NCBI RefSeq assembly: GCF_902459535.1
Contig: NZ_LR699553.1
Coordinates: forward strand, 2,232,001 to 2,296,000
From: Paraburkholderia dioscoreae
Lineage (GTDB): Bacteria > Pseudomonadota > Gammaproteobacteria > Burkholderiales > Burkholderiaceae
DNA length: 64,000 bases
Reading direction: 5' to 3'
The number at the start of each line of letters is the position of its first letter. The stretch's first letter is position 1. Shown in pieces: positions 27,508-36,141 of this stretch. The position numbers were made by a program, and so were the translations under genes. A model generated the notes under the pieces. It was not told the origin of the DNA, ran no database searches, and worked only from the letters and a program-made list of their open reading frames with translations.

Positions 27508-28311
27508 ATGAAATCGTCTGAGCCCGCTTCCGTATCGGCGGCCGAGCGCCGCGCGGAGACGTTCCAGCACAAACTCGAGCAGTTCAATCCGGGGATCGTC
27601 TGGCTGGACCAGCACGGCCGCGTCACGGCATTCAACGACGTCGCGCTGCAAATTCTCGGGCCGGCCGGCGAGCAATCGCTAGGCGTGACGCAGGATAGTC
27701 TGTTCGGCATCGACGTGGTGCAACTGCACCCGGAGAAAAGCCGCGACAAGCTGCGCTTCCTGCTGCAGTCGAAAGACGTGGGTGGCTGCCCGGTCAAGTC
27801 GCCGCCGCCGGTAGCGATGATGATCAACATCCCCGACCGCATCCTGATGATCAAGGTGTCCAGCATGATTGCCGCCGGCGGCGCGTGCGGCACCTGCATG
27901 ATCTTCTACGACGTCACCGATCTGACCACCGAACCGTCCGGCCTGCCGGCAGGCGGCAGCGCGCCCTCGCCGAGACGCCTCTTCAAGATTCCCGTGTACC
28001 GGAAAAACCGCGTGATCCTGCTCGATCTGAAGGATATCGTGCGCTTTCAGGGCGACGGCCACTACACGACGATCGTGACGCGAGACGACCGCTACCTGTC
28101 CAATCTTTCACTGGCCGACCTGGAGCTGCGCCTCGACAGCAGCATTTATCTGCGCGTTCATCGCAGCCATATTGTGAGCCTGCAATATGCGGTCGAGCTG
28201 GTCAAACTGGACGAGAGCGTCAATCTCGTCATGGACGACGCGGAACAGACCCAGGTGCCGGTCAGCCGCTCGCGAACGGCGCAACTGAAGGAGCTTCTCG
28301 GAGTGGTTTGA
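27508..28311 (+). CDS. rcoM: RcoM, CO-sensing haem PAS-LytTR transcription regulator
   Basis: A 267-residue single-component regulator; ATG 27508 follows GGACAGGAGAGCCCGC. Residues 20-145 form a PAS domain with the RcoM haem residues in place: His74 (VQLH), Cys94 (GGC) and Met104 (VAMM), the same positions reported for Burkholderia xenovorans RcoM, where CO replaces Met104. Residues about 165-267 form a LytTR DNA-binding domain (KNRVILLDLKDIVRFQGDG, YLRVHRSHIV). It is divergent from coxM and should activate the cox operon when CO is present. Confidence 0.94.
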   Translation: MKSSEPASVSAAERRAETFQHKLEQFNPGIVWLDQHGRVTAFNDVALQILGPAGEQSLGVTQDSLFGIDVVQLHPEKSRDKLRFLLQSKDVGGCPVKSPPPVAMMINIPDRILMIKVSSMIAAGGACGTCMIFYDVTDLTTEPSGLPAGGSAPSPRRLFKIPVYRKNRVILLDLKDIVRFQGDGHYTTIVTRDDRYLSNLSLADLELRLDSSIYLRVHRSHIVSLQYAVELVKLDESVNLVMDDAEQTQVPVSRSRTAQLKELLGVV

Positions 28312-28399
28312 GAAGGTGATGGCGAGCGCGCTTCCGTCGCGGCGCGGGCATGTATCGGGCATGTCAGAACCCTTGGCAAGCTTGAGCCACGCCGCGATC

Positions 28400-28423
28400 G
28401 GGGCCGGGGCCGGGGCCGGGGCC
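28400..28423 (+). repeat. Four tandem GGGGCC units
   Basis: GGGGCC is repeated four times exactly at 28400-28423, between rcoM and the convergent small lipoprotein gene. Four G4 runs on one strand could fold as a G-quadruplex in DNA or in rcoM read-through RNA. No function is known from the sequence. Confidence 0.8.
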
Positions 28424-28469
28424 GTTCAGTTTAGGCCTTTAGTTTGTCGCCGCTCTGTCATGGGTTTTC

Positions 28470-28799
28470 TCACCGCAGCCACTTGCGCACATCCTTTTCC
28501 CACTCCGGATCGCCGCAGCCTTGCGGGTTTTCCGGCCCAAGCACGGTAATGTAGCCCCGGCTCTTCATACACGATTCGTACGCGCGAACTTTCGTGCATT
28601 GATCCGGGCCCGCGTTCCTCGACACGGCTTTGCATTGTGCGATCGATCTGTCCATCGGACCGAAGTCCATATCGCTTGCCTGGTTGAACATCGGCGCGTC
28701 GGCACCGGACGCCGAAAACTCGACGGGGCCGGTTTGTGCGCACGCATTCAGGAGACCGGCCAATGCGGCAACGAAGAGAAGATGAACACGCGGATGCAT
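28470..28799 (-). CDS. Small hypothetical lipoprotein
   Basis: A 109-residue protein with a lipoprotein signal (VAALAGLLNACAQ, lipid Cys at about 20). The mature part has four more Cys (CKAV, QCTKV, ESCMKSRGY, GCGD), enough for two disulfides in the periplasm. The CxxSRGY tail is common in small Burkholderiales lipoproteins of unknown function. It is convergent with rcoM and otherwise isolated. Confidence 0.65.
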   Translation of the reverse strand: MHPRVHLLFVAALAGLLNACAQTGPVEFSASGADAPMFNQASDMDFGPMDRSIAQCKAVSRNAGPDQCTKVRAYESCMKSRGYITVLGPENPQGCGDPEWEKDVRKWLR

Positions 28800-28875
28800 A
28801 GGTGACTCCTGCCTGGTAGAGGTTGCAGAATCATACGCCCGCGCAGTTGTAGCTATGCGCTTGCCGACCGGGCGC

Positions 28876-29172
28876 TCACGTGCCGTCTGCTCCGGTACAC
28901 GTCGGCAAGACGTGCTTCACGCCGAGTTCCTCGTGAATCTTCGACATGATGCCGTCGCGCCGCCACTGCAACCATTTGATGTAGCACGTTTGCGACGGCG
29001 GAAAGCATGCCGGCAGCCGATGCCACTTCTCGTTCTGCGTAGTCACCCACAGGATTGCGTTGAGCACGTCGCGCGGATTTCGGCGCGGCCGTCCGGATCG
29101 CAGATTCGGCTCCTGATTGAACAGATGACTGACGCGTAGCCACGCGTCGTCGGAAAGAGGTAGAGATAACAT
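28876..29172 (-). pseudogene. IS5-type transposase N-terminal fragment (DUF4096-like)
   Basis: A 98-residue frame from ATG 29172. LSDDAWLRVSHLF, GRPRRNPRDVLNAILWV and KWHRLPACFPPSQTCYIKW are the N-terminal domain of IS5/IS1182-group transposases. The DDE catalytic part is absent, and no terminal inverted repeats or target duplication were seen. It is either a remnant or one of the stand-alone short proteins of this type common in Burkholderiales. Flanking DNA (29180-29280) is AT-richer than its surroundings. Confidence 0.6.
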
Positions 29173-29381
29173 GTGGATCAACGACTAACTAACCAGTACA
29201 TTTTGATCTTATACGTTTGGCACCTGGCTCTAAATCCTGATATGGCCGTGGTTCCACCTCCAAACCCCGGAATCGCGATCTTCCTTGTCATGCTAACGGG
29301 AGGGACAACACGTCCGTAAGCGCATTTTCGCCAGCGCGCCGGATTTCGATGCCGCTTGCGATAGTTGTAATCCATGCGTTT

Positions 29382-30758
29382 TCATTCCGCCGGTTCCCTG
29401 AATGGATTCAATAATCGCGGCAAGGTTTCGTCTTCGCGCTTCGTCCTGGCCCGATCCGCACTCCTGCGCAAAACCGCTTTGATCTCTTTCCAGCTCGGAC
29501 TCCGCGCATTGCCTCCCGCATAGTTCGACTCGACCGCGGCGATCAGCCTCGCGGCGTCCTGGTCCCCAGCGGCCTCGATATTCTCGAATCGCGCCGGACG
29601 GCCGAAGTCGCGCCCTCTGTCCATCCACGAATACAAGGCGGCAATGGTGCGCCGCCATTCCCCCTTGCGCGCGGCCACCGCCAGCTTGCGCCTGGCAAGC
29701 GCGTCGCTTGCCAGCCAGCGGGTTCGCGCCTCGCTCAATGCGCGCTCACCGCGTCGAACGAAAGACGCGACATGCGCGCGCCAGGAAATCAGAAGAATCA
29801 CGCCCAGCACGACGAGACAACCGGCAATGGCTTCGCGCGCATGAATCACGACGACGCGATGCGGCATACCCTCGCGCATGGCGTCCAGCGGTATGTCGAA
29901 CAACGGCTTGTCCCGCACGGCGTCAGCCGAAAAACGCACTGCCGGCAGCACGACCGTCTCCTTGCGCCGCGCCATCGTGTTCCACCATTCGATCGTCACC
30001 GGCGGCAGACTGAACGTACCGCTGCGATCGGCAACGTAGCTCGCGCTGTCGGTTCGCTCACCGGCGACGAGTCCCGCGCGATCCTTCACGATGTTGCGCG
30101 TCGCCGCGGGCTTCGCGTAGCGTTTGAGTCCGGCCACGTCGGCGAGTATTGCCGGCGGAATCAGCATTGACTCGGTGCCCGCGGCCCGCTGGGTAATCGT
30201 GCGGGTAAGCGGCGCACCGACGGCGAGATGTCCCGGCGCCGGTTCGATTTTCTGTTCGACGGTGAGTTGGGGCGCGGCAAAGAACGTGGTCATGCCTTCC
30301 GCACCGGGCGGCAACGTCGCGACGAACTTCAATGCGGGCGTTCTGACCTGCACCGGTCCTTGCATGCCGCCGGGGTACACCGTAATGGTCAGCGGTGCGA
30401 TCTCGTAGGTTTTGCCCGCCTGCGGCGCGATCCGGTATGCACGGCTCACGCCGAACCAGCGCGTGCCGCCGATGTCTTCCGACAGATTGTCCGCCTGCTC
30501 GTCGGGCAGGTTCACGATCGCATCGGCAATGGTGAACAAAGGCCAGTTCGGTGCCTCGGTGAACCATGTGGTAGTCAGCAGATCGACGACCAGTTTGACC
30601 TCGCTTCCCGCCACGACCGGGCCGGCCGGTTCGAGATGCACGCGCGCCATGATGCGTGGCGCGGGATCGGCCGCCGCGGGTCCGGTCGCCAACAGGGAAG
30701 CCAGCCAGAATGCGAGCAATGCGGCAAGCAGCGCAACACGGCGTGACAATCGCTTCAT
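29382..30758 (-). CDS. batD: BatD-like protein
   Basis: A 458-residue protein from ATG 30758, overlapping the preceding gene by 4 bases (ATGA). A signal peptide (LLAALLAFWLASLLATGPAAA) is followed by an extracytoplasmic beta-rich region: VHLEPAGPVVAGSEVKLVVD, PLTITVYPGG and GTFSLPPVTIEWW. One transmembrane segment (AIAGCLVVLGVILLISW) near residue 330 precedes a basic cytoplasmic tail. This layout matches BatD of Bacteroides-type aerotolerance operons. It is last in the MoxR-Bat operon; its molecular role is unknown. Confidence 0.8.
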   Translation of the reverse strand: MKRLSRRVALLAALLAFWLASLLATGPAAADPAPRIMARVHLEPAGPVVAGSEVKLVVDLLTTTWFTEAPNWPLFTIADAIVNLPDEQADNLSEDIGGTRWFGVSRAYRIAPQAGKTYEIAPLTITVYPGGMQGPVQVRTPALKFVATLPPGAEGMTTFFAAPQLTVEQKIEPAPGHLAVGAPLTRTITQRAAGTESMLIPPAILADVAGLKRYAKPAATRNIVKDRAGLVAGERTDSASYVADRSGTFSLPPVTIEWWNTMARRKETVVLPAVRFSADAVRDKPLFDIPLDAMREGMPHRVVVIHAREAIAGCLVVLGVILLISWRAHVASFVRRGERALSEARTRWLASDALARRKLAVAARKGEWRRTIAALYSWMDRGRDFGRPARFENIEAAGDQDAARLIAAVESNYAGGNARSPSWKEIKAVLRRSADRARTKREDETLPRLLNPFREPAE

Positions 30759-32347
30759 GGCGTGCCGCCCGTCTTCGCCATGGATTCCTGTTCGAAACGC
30801 TGTTGCAGGAACACTGCCGGCGACGTGTTCAGATTGCGCATCCACGCATCCTCGCTTGGACGCGGCGCGGCTTCGATCACCGCGGTCGTGCCTCTGCCCT
30901 TCTTCTTGTCCACCTGCACCTGGTCAGGCGGGTCTTCTTCCGGGTCGGCCTCGTTCTGCTTGTCTCGTGCCAGCAGCGTCTGCATGTACGCGCGATTGGC
31001 CACGGCCTGCGCGAGTGAAGGTTGCAGTTGGAGCGCGTTGTCGTACGCCTTGATCGCGCCCGCGTAGTCGTCCAGATGCGCAAGCGTATTGCCGATGTAG
31101 AAATACGATTGCGCCGTTTTGAGGCGCGAGAAGGTTTCGAGCGCGGCTGCATAGTCTCCCGCCAGATATTGCGCGCGCCCCTTCCACATGGGATCGTCGA
31201 AGCGCTCGGCCGCCGCCTTGTAGTTGCCGTGTTCGAGATTCCATCGCCCTTGCTGGTCATGCGTCGCGAACAGATCGAGCCACTGCCACTGCGCCGCTTG
31301 CGCAGAGTGCGGCAGCGCGCCGAAGGCGAGCGAGATCAGCACGACAGGCAGCCACTTGACCGTCCAGCCGCGCCGGAAACTCCACAGCGCGAGCAGCAGC
31401 AACGGCAGGACGAGCCAGTAGCCGCTTTCCTTCCAGCGCGGCTCGATCCTGCTCTCTTCCGCTTGCGCGAGGTAAGCCTGCGCGCGATGCTGAACCCACG
31501 ACACATCGTCGTCATCCGCACGCATGCTCGCGAGCGGAATGCCGGCGTCGCGCGCGACATTGCGAATCGAGTCGGCGTCGAACGTGCCCATCAGCGGATG
31601 GCCTTCCGGGTCCATCTGGATCATGCCGTCGGGGCCGCGGATCGGACCGCCGTGTTCCGTGCCGACCGCGAGCCAGAGCAGTTGGTGCCGCAGCGATTTC
31701 GCTTTCTGCACGAAGGTGTCCGCCCCATTGGCATCGAAGCCGTCGCTCATGAAGACAATCGTGCCCGCCGCCGGGTCGTTCGCCAGAAGCTGTTCGGCCA
31801 CGTCAAGACCGGCCGTCGCGTTCTTGCCGTCGCGCGGCATCAGCGCCGGTGACAGCGCGGGCACGTAGAGTTCGAGCATCGCCGGATCTTCGGTCGGCGG
31901 CACCACGAGGTGGGCGGTCGCCGCGAATACGACGAGGCCGGTTCGCGCGCCTTTGCGCGCTCTCGCCAGATCGAGCACTTTCTGCTTTGCGCGTTCGAGG
32001 CGGGTTGGCGCGATGTCGGTGGCGTCCATCGAATGAGCGAGTTCGAGTACGACGACGAGCGGCGCCTGATCCTGATTGAACGGCGGGCGCTCCTGCTGCC
32101 ATGTCGGCCCGGCTGCGGCAATCGCACCGATGCCGAGCAGCAGCGCCAGGGTATGAACCGGCTGGATTACACGCCGTTTCGTATCGCCGACGATCAGATG
32201 TTCGAGCAATTCCGGCGCGATCACACCGCGCCAGCGCGCGCGCACGTCGTTGCGGCGCAGCCAGACGAACGGCAGCACGAGAGCCGGGATCAGCAACAGC
32301 AACCATGCCGGCCGCAGGAAATGGAAAGCGGTCAGATCAATTTCCAT
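30755..32347 (-). CDS. BatB-BatC-like fusion: VWA domain protein with C-terminal TPR repeats
   Basis: A 530-residue protein from ATG 32347, overlapping batA by 11 bases. Two N-terminal transmembrane segments precede a VWA domain, then a further segment near residue 310, then TPR repeats (residues about 370-460: GDYAAALETFSRLK, GNTLAHLDDYAGAIKAYDNAL). The tail is acidic then basic. BatB (VWA) and BatC (TPR) are separate genes in many operons and fused here. The MIDAS motif DxSxS is degenerate: the sequence reads ELAHSMDATD, so metal binding is doubtful. Confidence 0.82.
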   Translation of the reverse strand: MEIDLTAFHFLRPAWLLLLIPALVLPFVWLRRNDVRARWRGVIAPELLEHLIVGDTKRRVIQPVHTLALLLGIGAIAAAGPTWQQERPPFNQDQAPLVVVLELAHSMDATDIAPTRLERAKQKVLDLARARKGARTGLVVFAATAHLVVPPTEDPAMLELYVPALSPALMPRDGKNATAGLDVAEQLLANDPAAGTIVFMSDGFDANGADTFVQKAKSLRHQLLWLAVGTEHGGPIRGPDGMIQMDPEGHPLMGTFDADSIRNVARDAGIPLASMRADDDDVSWVQHRAQAYLAQAEESRIEPRWKESGYWLVLPLLLLALWSFRRGWTVKWLPVVLISLAFGALPHSAQAAQWQWLDLFATHDQQGRWNLEHGNYKAAAERFDDPMWKGRAQYLAGDYAAALETFSRLKTAQSYFYIGNTLAHLDDYAGAIKAYDNALQLQPSLAQAVANRAYMQTLLARDKQNEADPEEDPPDQVQVDKKKGRGTTAVIEAAPRPSEDAWMRNLNTSPAVFLQQRFEQESMAKTGGTP

Positions 32348-33374
32348 GCTGCGCCCCGTTGGCCGGCAAGCCTTGCGCGCGCTGCGTTCGCCGCGGCGAA
32401 CGCAGCAGCGCAATCAGTAACGCCAGCACATGATAGAGCGCGAGAATGGACAAGCCCACGGCGACGGGCACCCAGAAATAGTCGCGCTGCGGCCGGTAGA
32501 TTTCCCGTTTGATTTTCTCGGGCGTCAGTTTGTCCAGCGTCGCGTAGACCTCGGCCAGATCTCTTTGCTGACCCAGCGCGCGAAACGCGCGGCCGCCGGT
32601 GATGCTCGCAATGCGCGCCAATGCTTCGAGGTCGACCCGATCTTCACCCGTAGTGCCAGGGTCGCCAATGCCTATCGTGTGCACCACCAGCTTGTGTTGC
32701 TTCGCGATCTCCGCGGCCCGCTCCGGTGGGATGGCACTGCTGGTGTCGTTGCCGTCGGTGAGCAGGATCAATACCTTCTCCTGCGCATGCGAATCCGCCA
32801 TCAGCTTGACGGTCAGCCCGATCGCGTCGCCAATCGCTGTACGCGGGCCCGCCATGCCGATCTGCATCTGATCCAGCAATATCCGCACGCTGTCGTGGTC
32901 GAGCGTGAGCGGCGCCTGCGGATAGGCCGCGTCGCCGAATACCACGAGACCGATGCGGTCGCCCTTGCGCTTCGCCACGAAGTCGGCCACCACGCGCTTG
33001 ACGGCGCTCAGCCGGTCCATGCGTTCGCCGGCCGGATCGACGAAGTCGCGCGTGGCCATCGAGCCGGACAGATCGATCGCGAGCATCAGGTCGCGTGCGG
33101 GTTCGTCGCGCACGATCGGCGGCTCGACGAACACCGGTTTCGCCGCGCCGGTCACGAGCAGGAGCCACAGCACCGGCAACAGCAAACGCAACAGCCAATG
33201 CCGGCGCAAGCGCACGCCGCCGGGCGCCGGTTTTTCGCCCGCGGCCCGTGCCATTTCGTGAAAGAACGGCACGCGCACGGCCGTGGCCGTGGTGCGATAG
33301 GCCGGCACCAGCCACCACACGAACACGGGCAGCGGCAACAGCGCGAACATCCACGGAAAATCAAACTTCCACAT
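32337..33374 (-). CDS. batA: BatA-like VWA domain membrane protein
   Basis: A 345-residue protein from ATG 33374. Transmembrane segments lie near residues 8-25, 55-80 and at the C-terminus (VPVAVGLSILALYHVLALLIALL). The VWA domain has an intact MIDAS, AIDLSGSMATRD, and LLTDGND. It overlaps the DUF4381 gene by 14 bases and the BatB-like gene by 11. In contrast to its neighbour it should bind a divalent metal and a partner protein in the periplasm or inner membrane. Confidence 0.87.
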   Translation of the reverse strand: MWKFDFPWMFALLPLPVFVWWLVPAYRTTATAVRVPFFHEMARAAGEKPAPGGVRLRRHWLLRLLLPVLWLLLVTGAAKPVFVEPPIVRDEPARDLMLAIDLSGSMATRDFVDPAGERMDRLSAVKRVVADFVAKRKGDRIGLVVFGDAAYPQAPLTLDHDSVRILLDQMQIGMAGPRTAIGDAIGLTVKLMADSHAQEKVLILLTDGNDTSSAIPPERAAEIAKQHKLVVHTIGIGDPGTTGEDRVDLEALARIASITGGRAFRALGQQRDLAEVYATLDKLTPEKIKREIYRPQRDYFWVPVAVGLSILALYHVLALLIALLRSPRRTQRAQGLPANGAQHGN

Positions 33375-33903
33375 GATGATGCTCGATCCAGTCGCGCGCA
33401 TGCCGGATCAGCGCGGCTGCGTCGTCCGGTGAAAGGCGCGCGACTTCCTGCGGCGGCGCATAGCTTGCCAGTGTGAGAAGCGGACCGGTTTGCGCGTCGA
33501 AGCGGCCGCGCGTACGGCGCAGAAAAGCGAGCCACGCGTCGCCAGTGAGTGCCGCGACCTGGTCACGCGGCGCGATCTCGAGCGACGTGCGCTTGAGCAG
33601 GCAAGGTATGGCGGCGAGCATGGCCGCGCGCCGCTGCGGGTCTGCCCGGCCGGAGGCCAGACTGGCCTCGATGCCCGCCAGTTCCTGCAAGGCGTTGCGC
33701 CGGTAACGCTGCCGCCGGTAGCGGCGCAACGCCGCCCATGACGTCAGCAGCACGGCCCCGAGCAATACGATTGCGATGAACAGCCAGCCGATAGTTTGGG
33801 GTGCATACGATACCGGTGTGGGCAGCGGCAGCTCCTGCAATCCCTGCAGTTGCGGCGACGAGCCGGCCGGCACAAGCGCGGTGCCTGATGACGTGCCGCT
33901 CAT
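33361..33903 (-). CDS. DUF4381 domain protein
   Basis: A 180-residue protein with one transmembrane segment near residues 38-60 (TIGWLFIAIVLLGAVLLTSW) and a cytoplasmic helical region rich in Arg. LKRTSLEIAPRDQVAALTGDAWLAFL is shown in part as the family signature around residues 105-130. DUF4381 proteins occur between DUF58 and BatA genes in proteobacterial MoxR operons. It overlaps both neighbours (4 bases with DUF58, 14 with batA). Confidence 0.8.
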   Translation of the reverse strand: MSGTSSGTALVPAGSSPQLQGLQELPLPTPVSYAPQTIGWLFIAIVLLGAVLLTSWAALRRYRRQRYRRNALQELAGIEASLASGRADPQRRAAMLAAIPCLLKRTSLEIAPRDQVAALTGDAWLAFLRRTRGRFDAQTGPLLTLASYAPPQEVARLSPDDAAALIRHARDWIEHHHVEV

Positions 33904-34856
33904 ATGCCGCTCCCCGCAGTGGGCCGCGCGCGTTCGCCAAACAGACGACGGACCTGATCCACGGCCGGTTCGGCGGTAGACAATGCCAGGAGCGGCACGC
34001 CGCTCGTGCGCAGCAATTCGGCCACTTCAGCGGTGCGTCCGCTGAACAGGCTCGACAACGGCTGCCGCACGCGCGCCTGTTCGATGCGCAACTCGACCTG
34101 CAGGCGCCCTTCGCTGACCACCAGCGCACGGTGGCCGGGCACCTGCTGCCACAATGGATCGAAGATCATTGCCGCGACGACGTCGTTGTGCGCCGAGAGT
34201 TGCCGCAGCAGCTTTCGCGTGCGCGCGCCCGCCCCGGCAAAATCGCTGACCACGCAAATCAGATAGTCATGCCCGGCGAGTTGAAGCACGCCTTCGAGCG
34301 CGGCGTCGAGTTGATCGTAAGCGGTTCTGGCTTCGCTTTCGGCATGCAGCGCGCCGTTCATGGACGCGAGTGCGCCAAACAGTGTCCTGATGCGGCCGCG
34401 ACTTCGCAAAGGTTTGATCCGCACGAGCTGGCTGTCGTTGAACAGCACACCGCCGACGCGGTCGCCCGCGGCAAATCCCATCCACACGGCAAGCGCGGCG
34501 GTCTCGGCAGCCACGACCGATTTGAACGCACGACGCGAGCCGAAAAACATGCTCATGCGTTGATCGACGACAACCAGCAGCGGCCGGTCGCGCTCCTCCG
34601 TATAGGTGCGGACTTGCGGTTTGCCGAGCCGCAACGATGCCTTCCAGTCGATATGACGCACGTCGTCACCCGGCAGATAGCCGCGTATTTCCTCGAAGTT
34701 CAGACCGCGCCCGCGCAGACGCGACGCATGCGCGCCCGACAGCACGCTCGACACCGGCGCGGGCGCGACGAAACTCAGCCCGCGCGCCTGAAATTCGAGC
34801 TTTGCCAGATGCGCGGCGTCGACATACACGCTGCCGATCGCGGTTGAAGACTGCAC
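33900..34856 (-). CDS. DUF58 domain protein (VWA-like)
   Basis: A 318-residue protein. Two in-frame GTG starts, 34862 and 34856, follow GAAGGAG; either is possible and 34856 is used here. RGRGLNFEEIRGYLPGDDVRHIDWKA is the DUF58 signature (around residues 50-75), with VVVDQRMSMFFGS in place of a canonical MIDAS. DUF58 proteins partner with MoxR ATPases. It lies 38 bases after moxR and overlaps the DUF4381 gene by 4. Confidence 0.85.
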   Translation of the reverse strand: MQSSTAIGSVYVDAAHLAKLEFQARGLSFVAPAPVSSVLSGAHASRLRGRGLNFEEIRGYLPGDDVRHIDWKASLRLGKPQVRTYTEERDRPLLVVVDQRMSMFFGSRRAFKSVVAAETAALAVWMGFAAGDRVGGVLFNDSQLVRIKPLRSRGRIRTLFGALASMNGALHAESEARTAYDQLDAALEGVLQLAGHDYLICVVSDFAGAGARTRKLLRQLSAHNDVVAAMIFDPLWQQVPGHRALVVSEGRLQVELRIEQARVRQPLSSLFSGRTAEVAELLRTSGVPLLALSTAEPAVDQVRRLFGERARPTAGSGI

Positions 34857-34894
34857 GGCCACGCCACTCCTTCGCGTTGAGAACACACCTGCTG

Positions 34895-35854
34895 TCAGGC
34901 CGGCACCGCGACCTTTTCGATCAGACGGTCGATCACGCGGTCGGCACTGATACTGTCCGCGTTTGCATCGTATGAAAGTATCAGCCGATGCCGCAGCACC
35001 GGATGAATGACGGCGCGCACGTCGTCCGGCGTGACGAAACTGCGCGCCTGTAACCATGCCTGTACGCGGCTCGCGCGGTCGAGGCCGATCGCCCCGCGCG
35101 GGCTCGCGCCGACTTCGATCCATTTGCCGAGCTCGGCGTCGAGCTGCGCGCCGTGCCGCGTGGCGTTGACGATCGACACGATGTAGTCGTCGATCGCAGG
35201 CGCGACGACAATCTGACCGATCTCTTCGCGCACCGCGAAAATGGCCTCCTGCGACAACATGGCCGGCGCCTCGGCGAGCGCGTTGCGCTCCTCGCGCAGC
35301 AGACGCAGCATGGCGATTTCGCTTTCAGGCGACGGATAGCCGATCAGCACCTTGAGAAGAAAGCGGTCCATCTGCGCTTCGGGCAGCGGATAGGTGCCTT
35401 CCTGTTCAATCGGATTCTGAGTGGCCATCACGAGAAATAGCGCGGACATGCGGTGCGTTTTCCCCGCGACTGAAATCTGCCGCTCTTCCATTGCTTCGAG
35501 CAATGCGGATTGAACCTTGGCCGGCGCGCGGTTGATCTCGTCCGCAAGAATCAGATTGCCGAATATCGGACCCGGTTGAAAACTAAGTGTGTGCCCCGTG
35601 CCGGATTGCAGCAGCGTCTCCGCCCCCGTAATGTCCGAGGGCAACAGATCAGGGGTGAACTGGATGCGGCTCATGGTCGCCGCGAGCCGCGTGGCGATTG
35701 CCTTGACGGTACGCGTCTTGGCGAGCCCCGGCAAACTCTCCAGCAACACATGACCGTCGGCCAGCAACGCGATCAACACCTGCCTGACCACGGACTGCTG
35801 CCCTACGACCGACTGATTCACGCTCGCTTCGAACTGCAGAACGATATCGCGCAT
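34895..35854 (-). CDS. MoxR-family AAA+ ATPase
   Basis: A 319-residue AAA+ protein; ATG 35854 follows GAGAGAGGGCACA. The Walker A is ESLPGLAKTRT (MoxR subfamily form GxPGxAKT), followed by RIQFTPDLLPSDITG and Walker B LILADEINRAPAKVQSA. MoxR proteins act as chaperones for VWA-protein partners, four of which (DUF58, BatA, BatB-C) are encoded just downstream. It is the first gene of the operon and divergent from the formylglycine-generating enzyme gene. Confidence 0.92.
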   Translation of the reverse strand: MRDIVLQFEASVNQSVVGQQSVVRQVLIALLADGHVLLESLPGLAKTRTVKAIATRLAATMSRIQFTPDLLPSDITGAETLLQSGTGHTLSFQPGPIFGNLILADEINRAPAKVQSALLEAMEERQISVAGKTHRMSALFLVMATQNPIEQEGTYPLPEAQMDRFLLKVLIGYPSPESEIAMLRLLREERNALAEAPAMLSQEAIFAVREEIGQIVVAPAIDDYIVSIVNATRHGAQLDAELGKWIEVGASPRGAIGLDRASRVQAWLQARSFVTPDDVRAVIHPVLRHRLILSYDANADSISADRVIDRLIEKVAVPA

Positions 35855-36141
35855 TGTGCCCTCTCTCAAGTCATTTATGTAGTAGCTGACTGGACGACCC
35901 GAATGCCAATGCCCGCCGCCAGACACGTTAATGCAACAGCGCGCATTCGTCAAAGTGTCTGATGTACGTACTAAAAAAAAGATAGGAAATATCGGCGAAA
36001 AATTGCTAATCTCCAACTGCTTGTTCGCACTGATTGTGCGTCTTTATTCTGTATCGCTAAGCTTGTTGTGAAGCTGAAATAGAAAGTCCAGAGCGTTGAC
36101 CGTTGCGTACTACCCGGCCGTTCACTGCACGAGAGAAAAAG
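35855..36141. promoter_or_regulatory. AT-rich divergent intergenic region, moxR / formylglycine enzyme gene
   Basis: These 287 bases separate two divergent operons and are visibly AT-richer than the flanking genes (for example the A-run and surrounding sequence at 35970-36000). Promoters for both operons should lie here. No convincing operator or terminator was found by eye. Confidence 0.4.

Noticed and set aside
28876..29172. Complete insertion sequence
   Set aside because: No DDE domain, terminal inverted repeats or target-site duplication seen.
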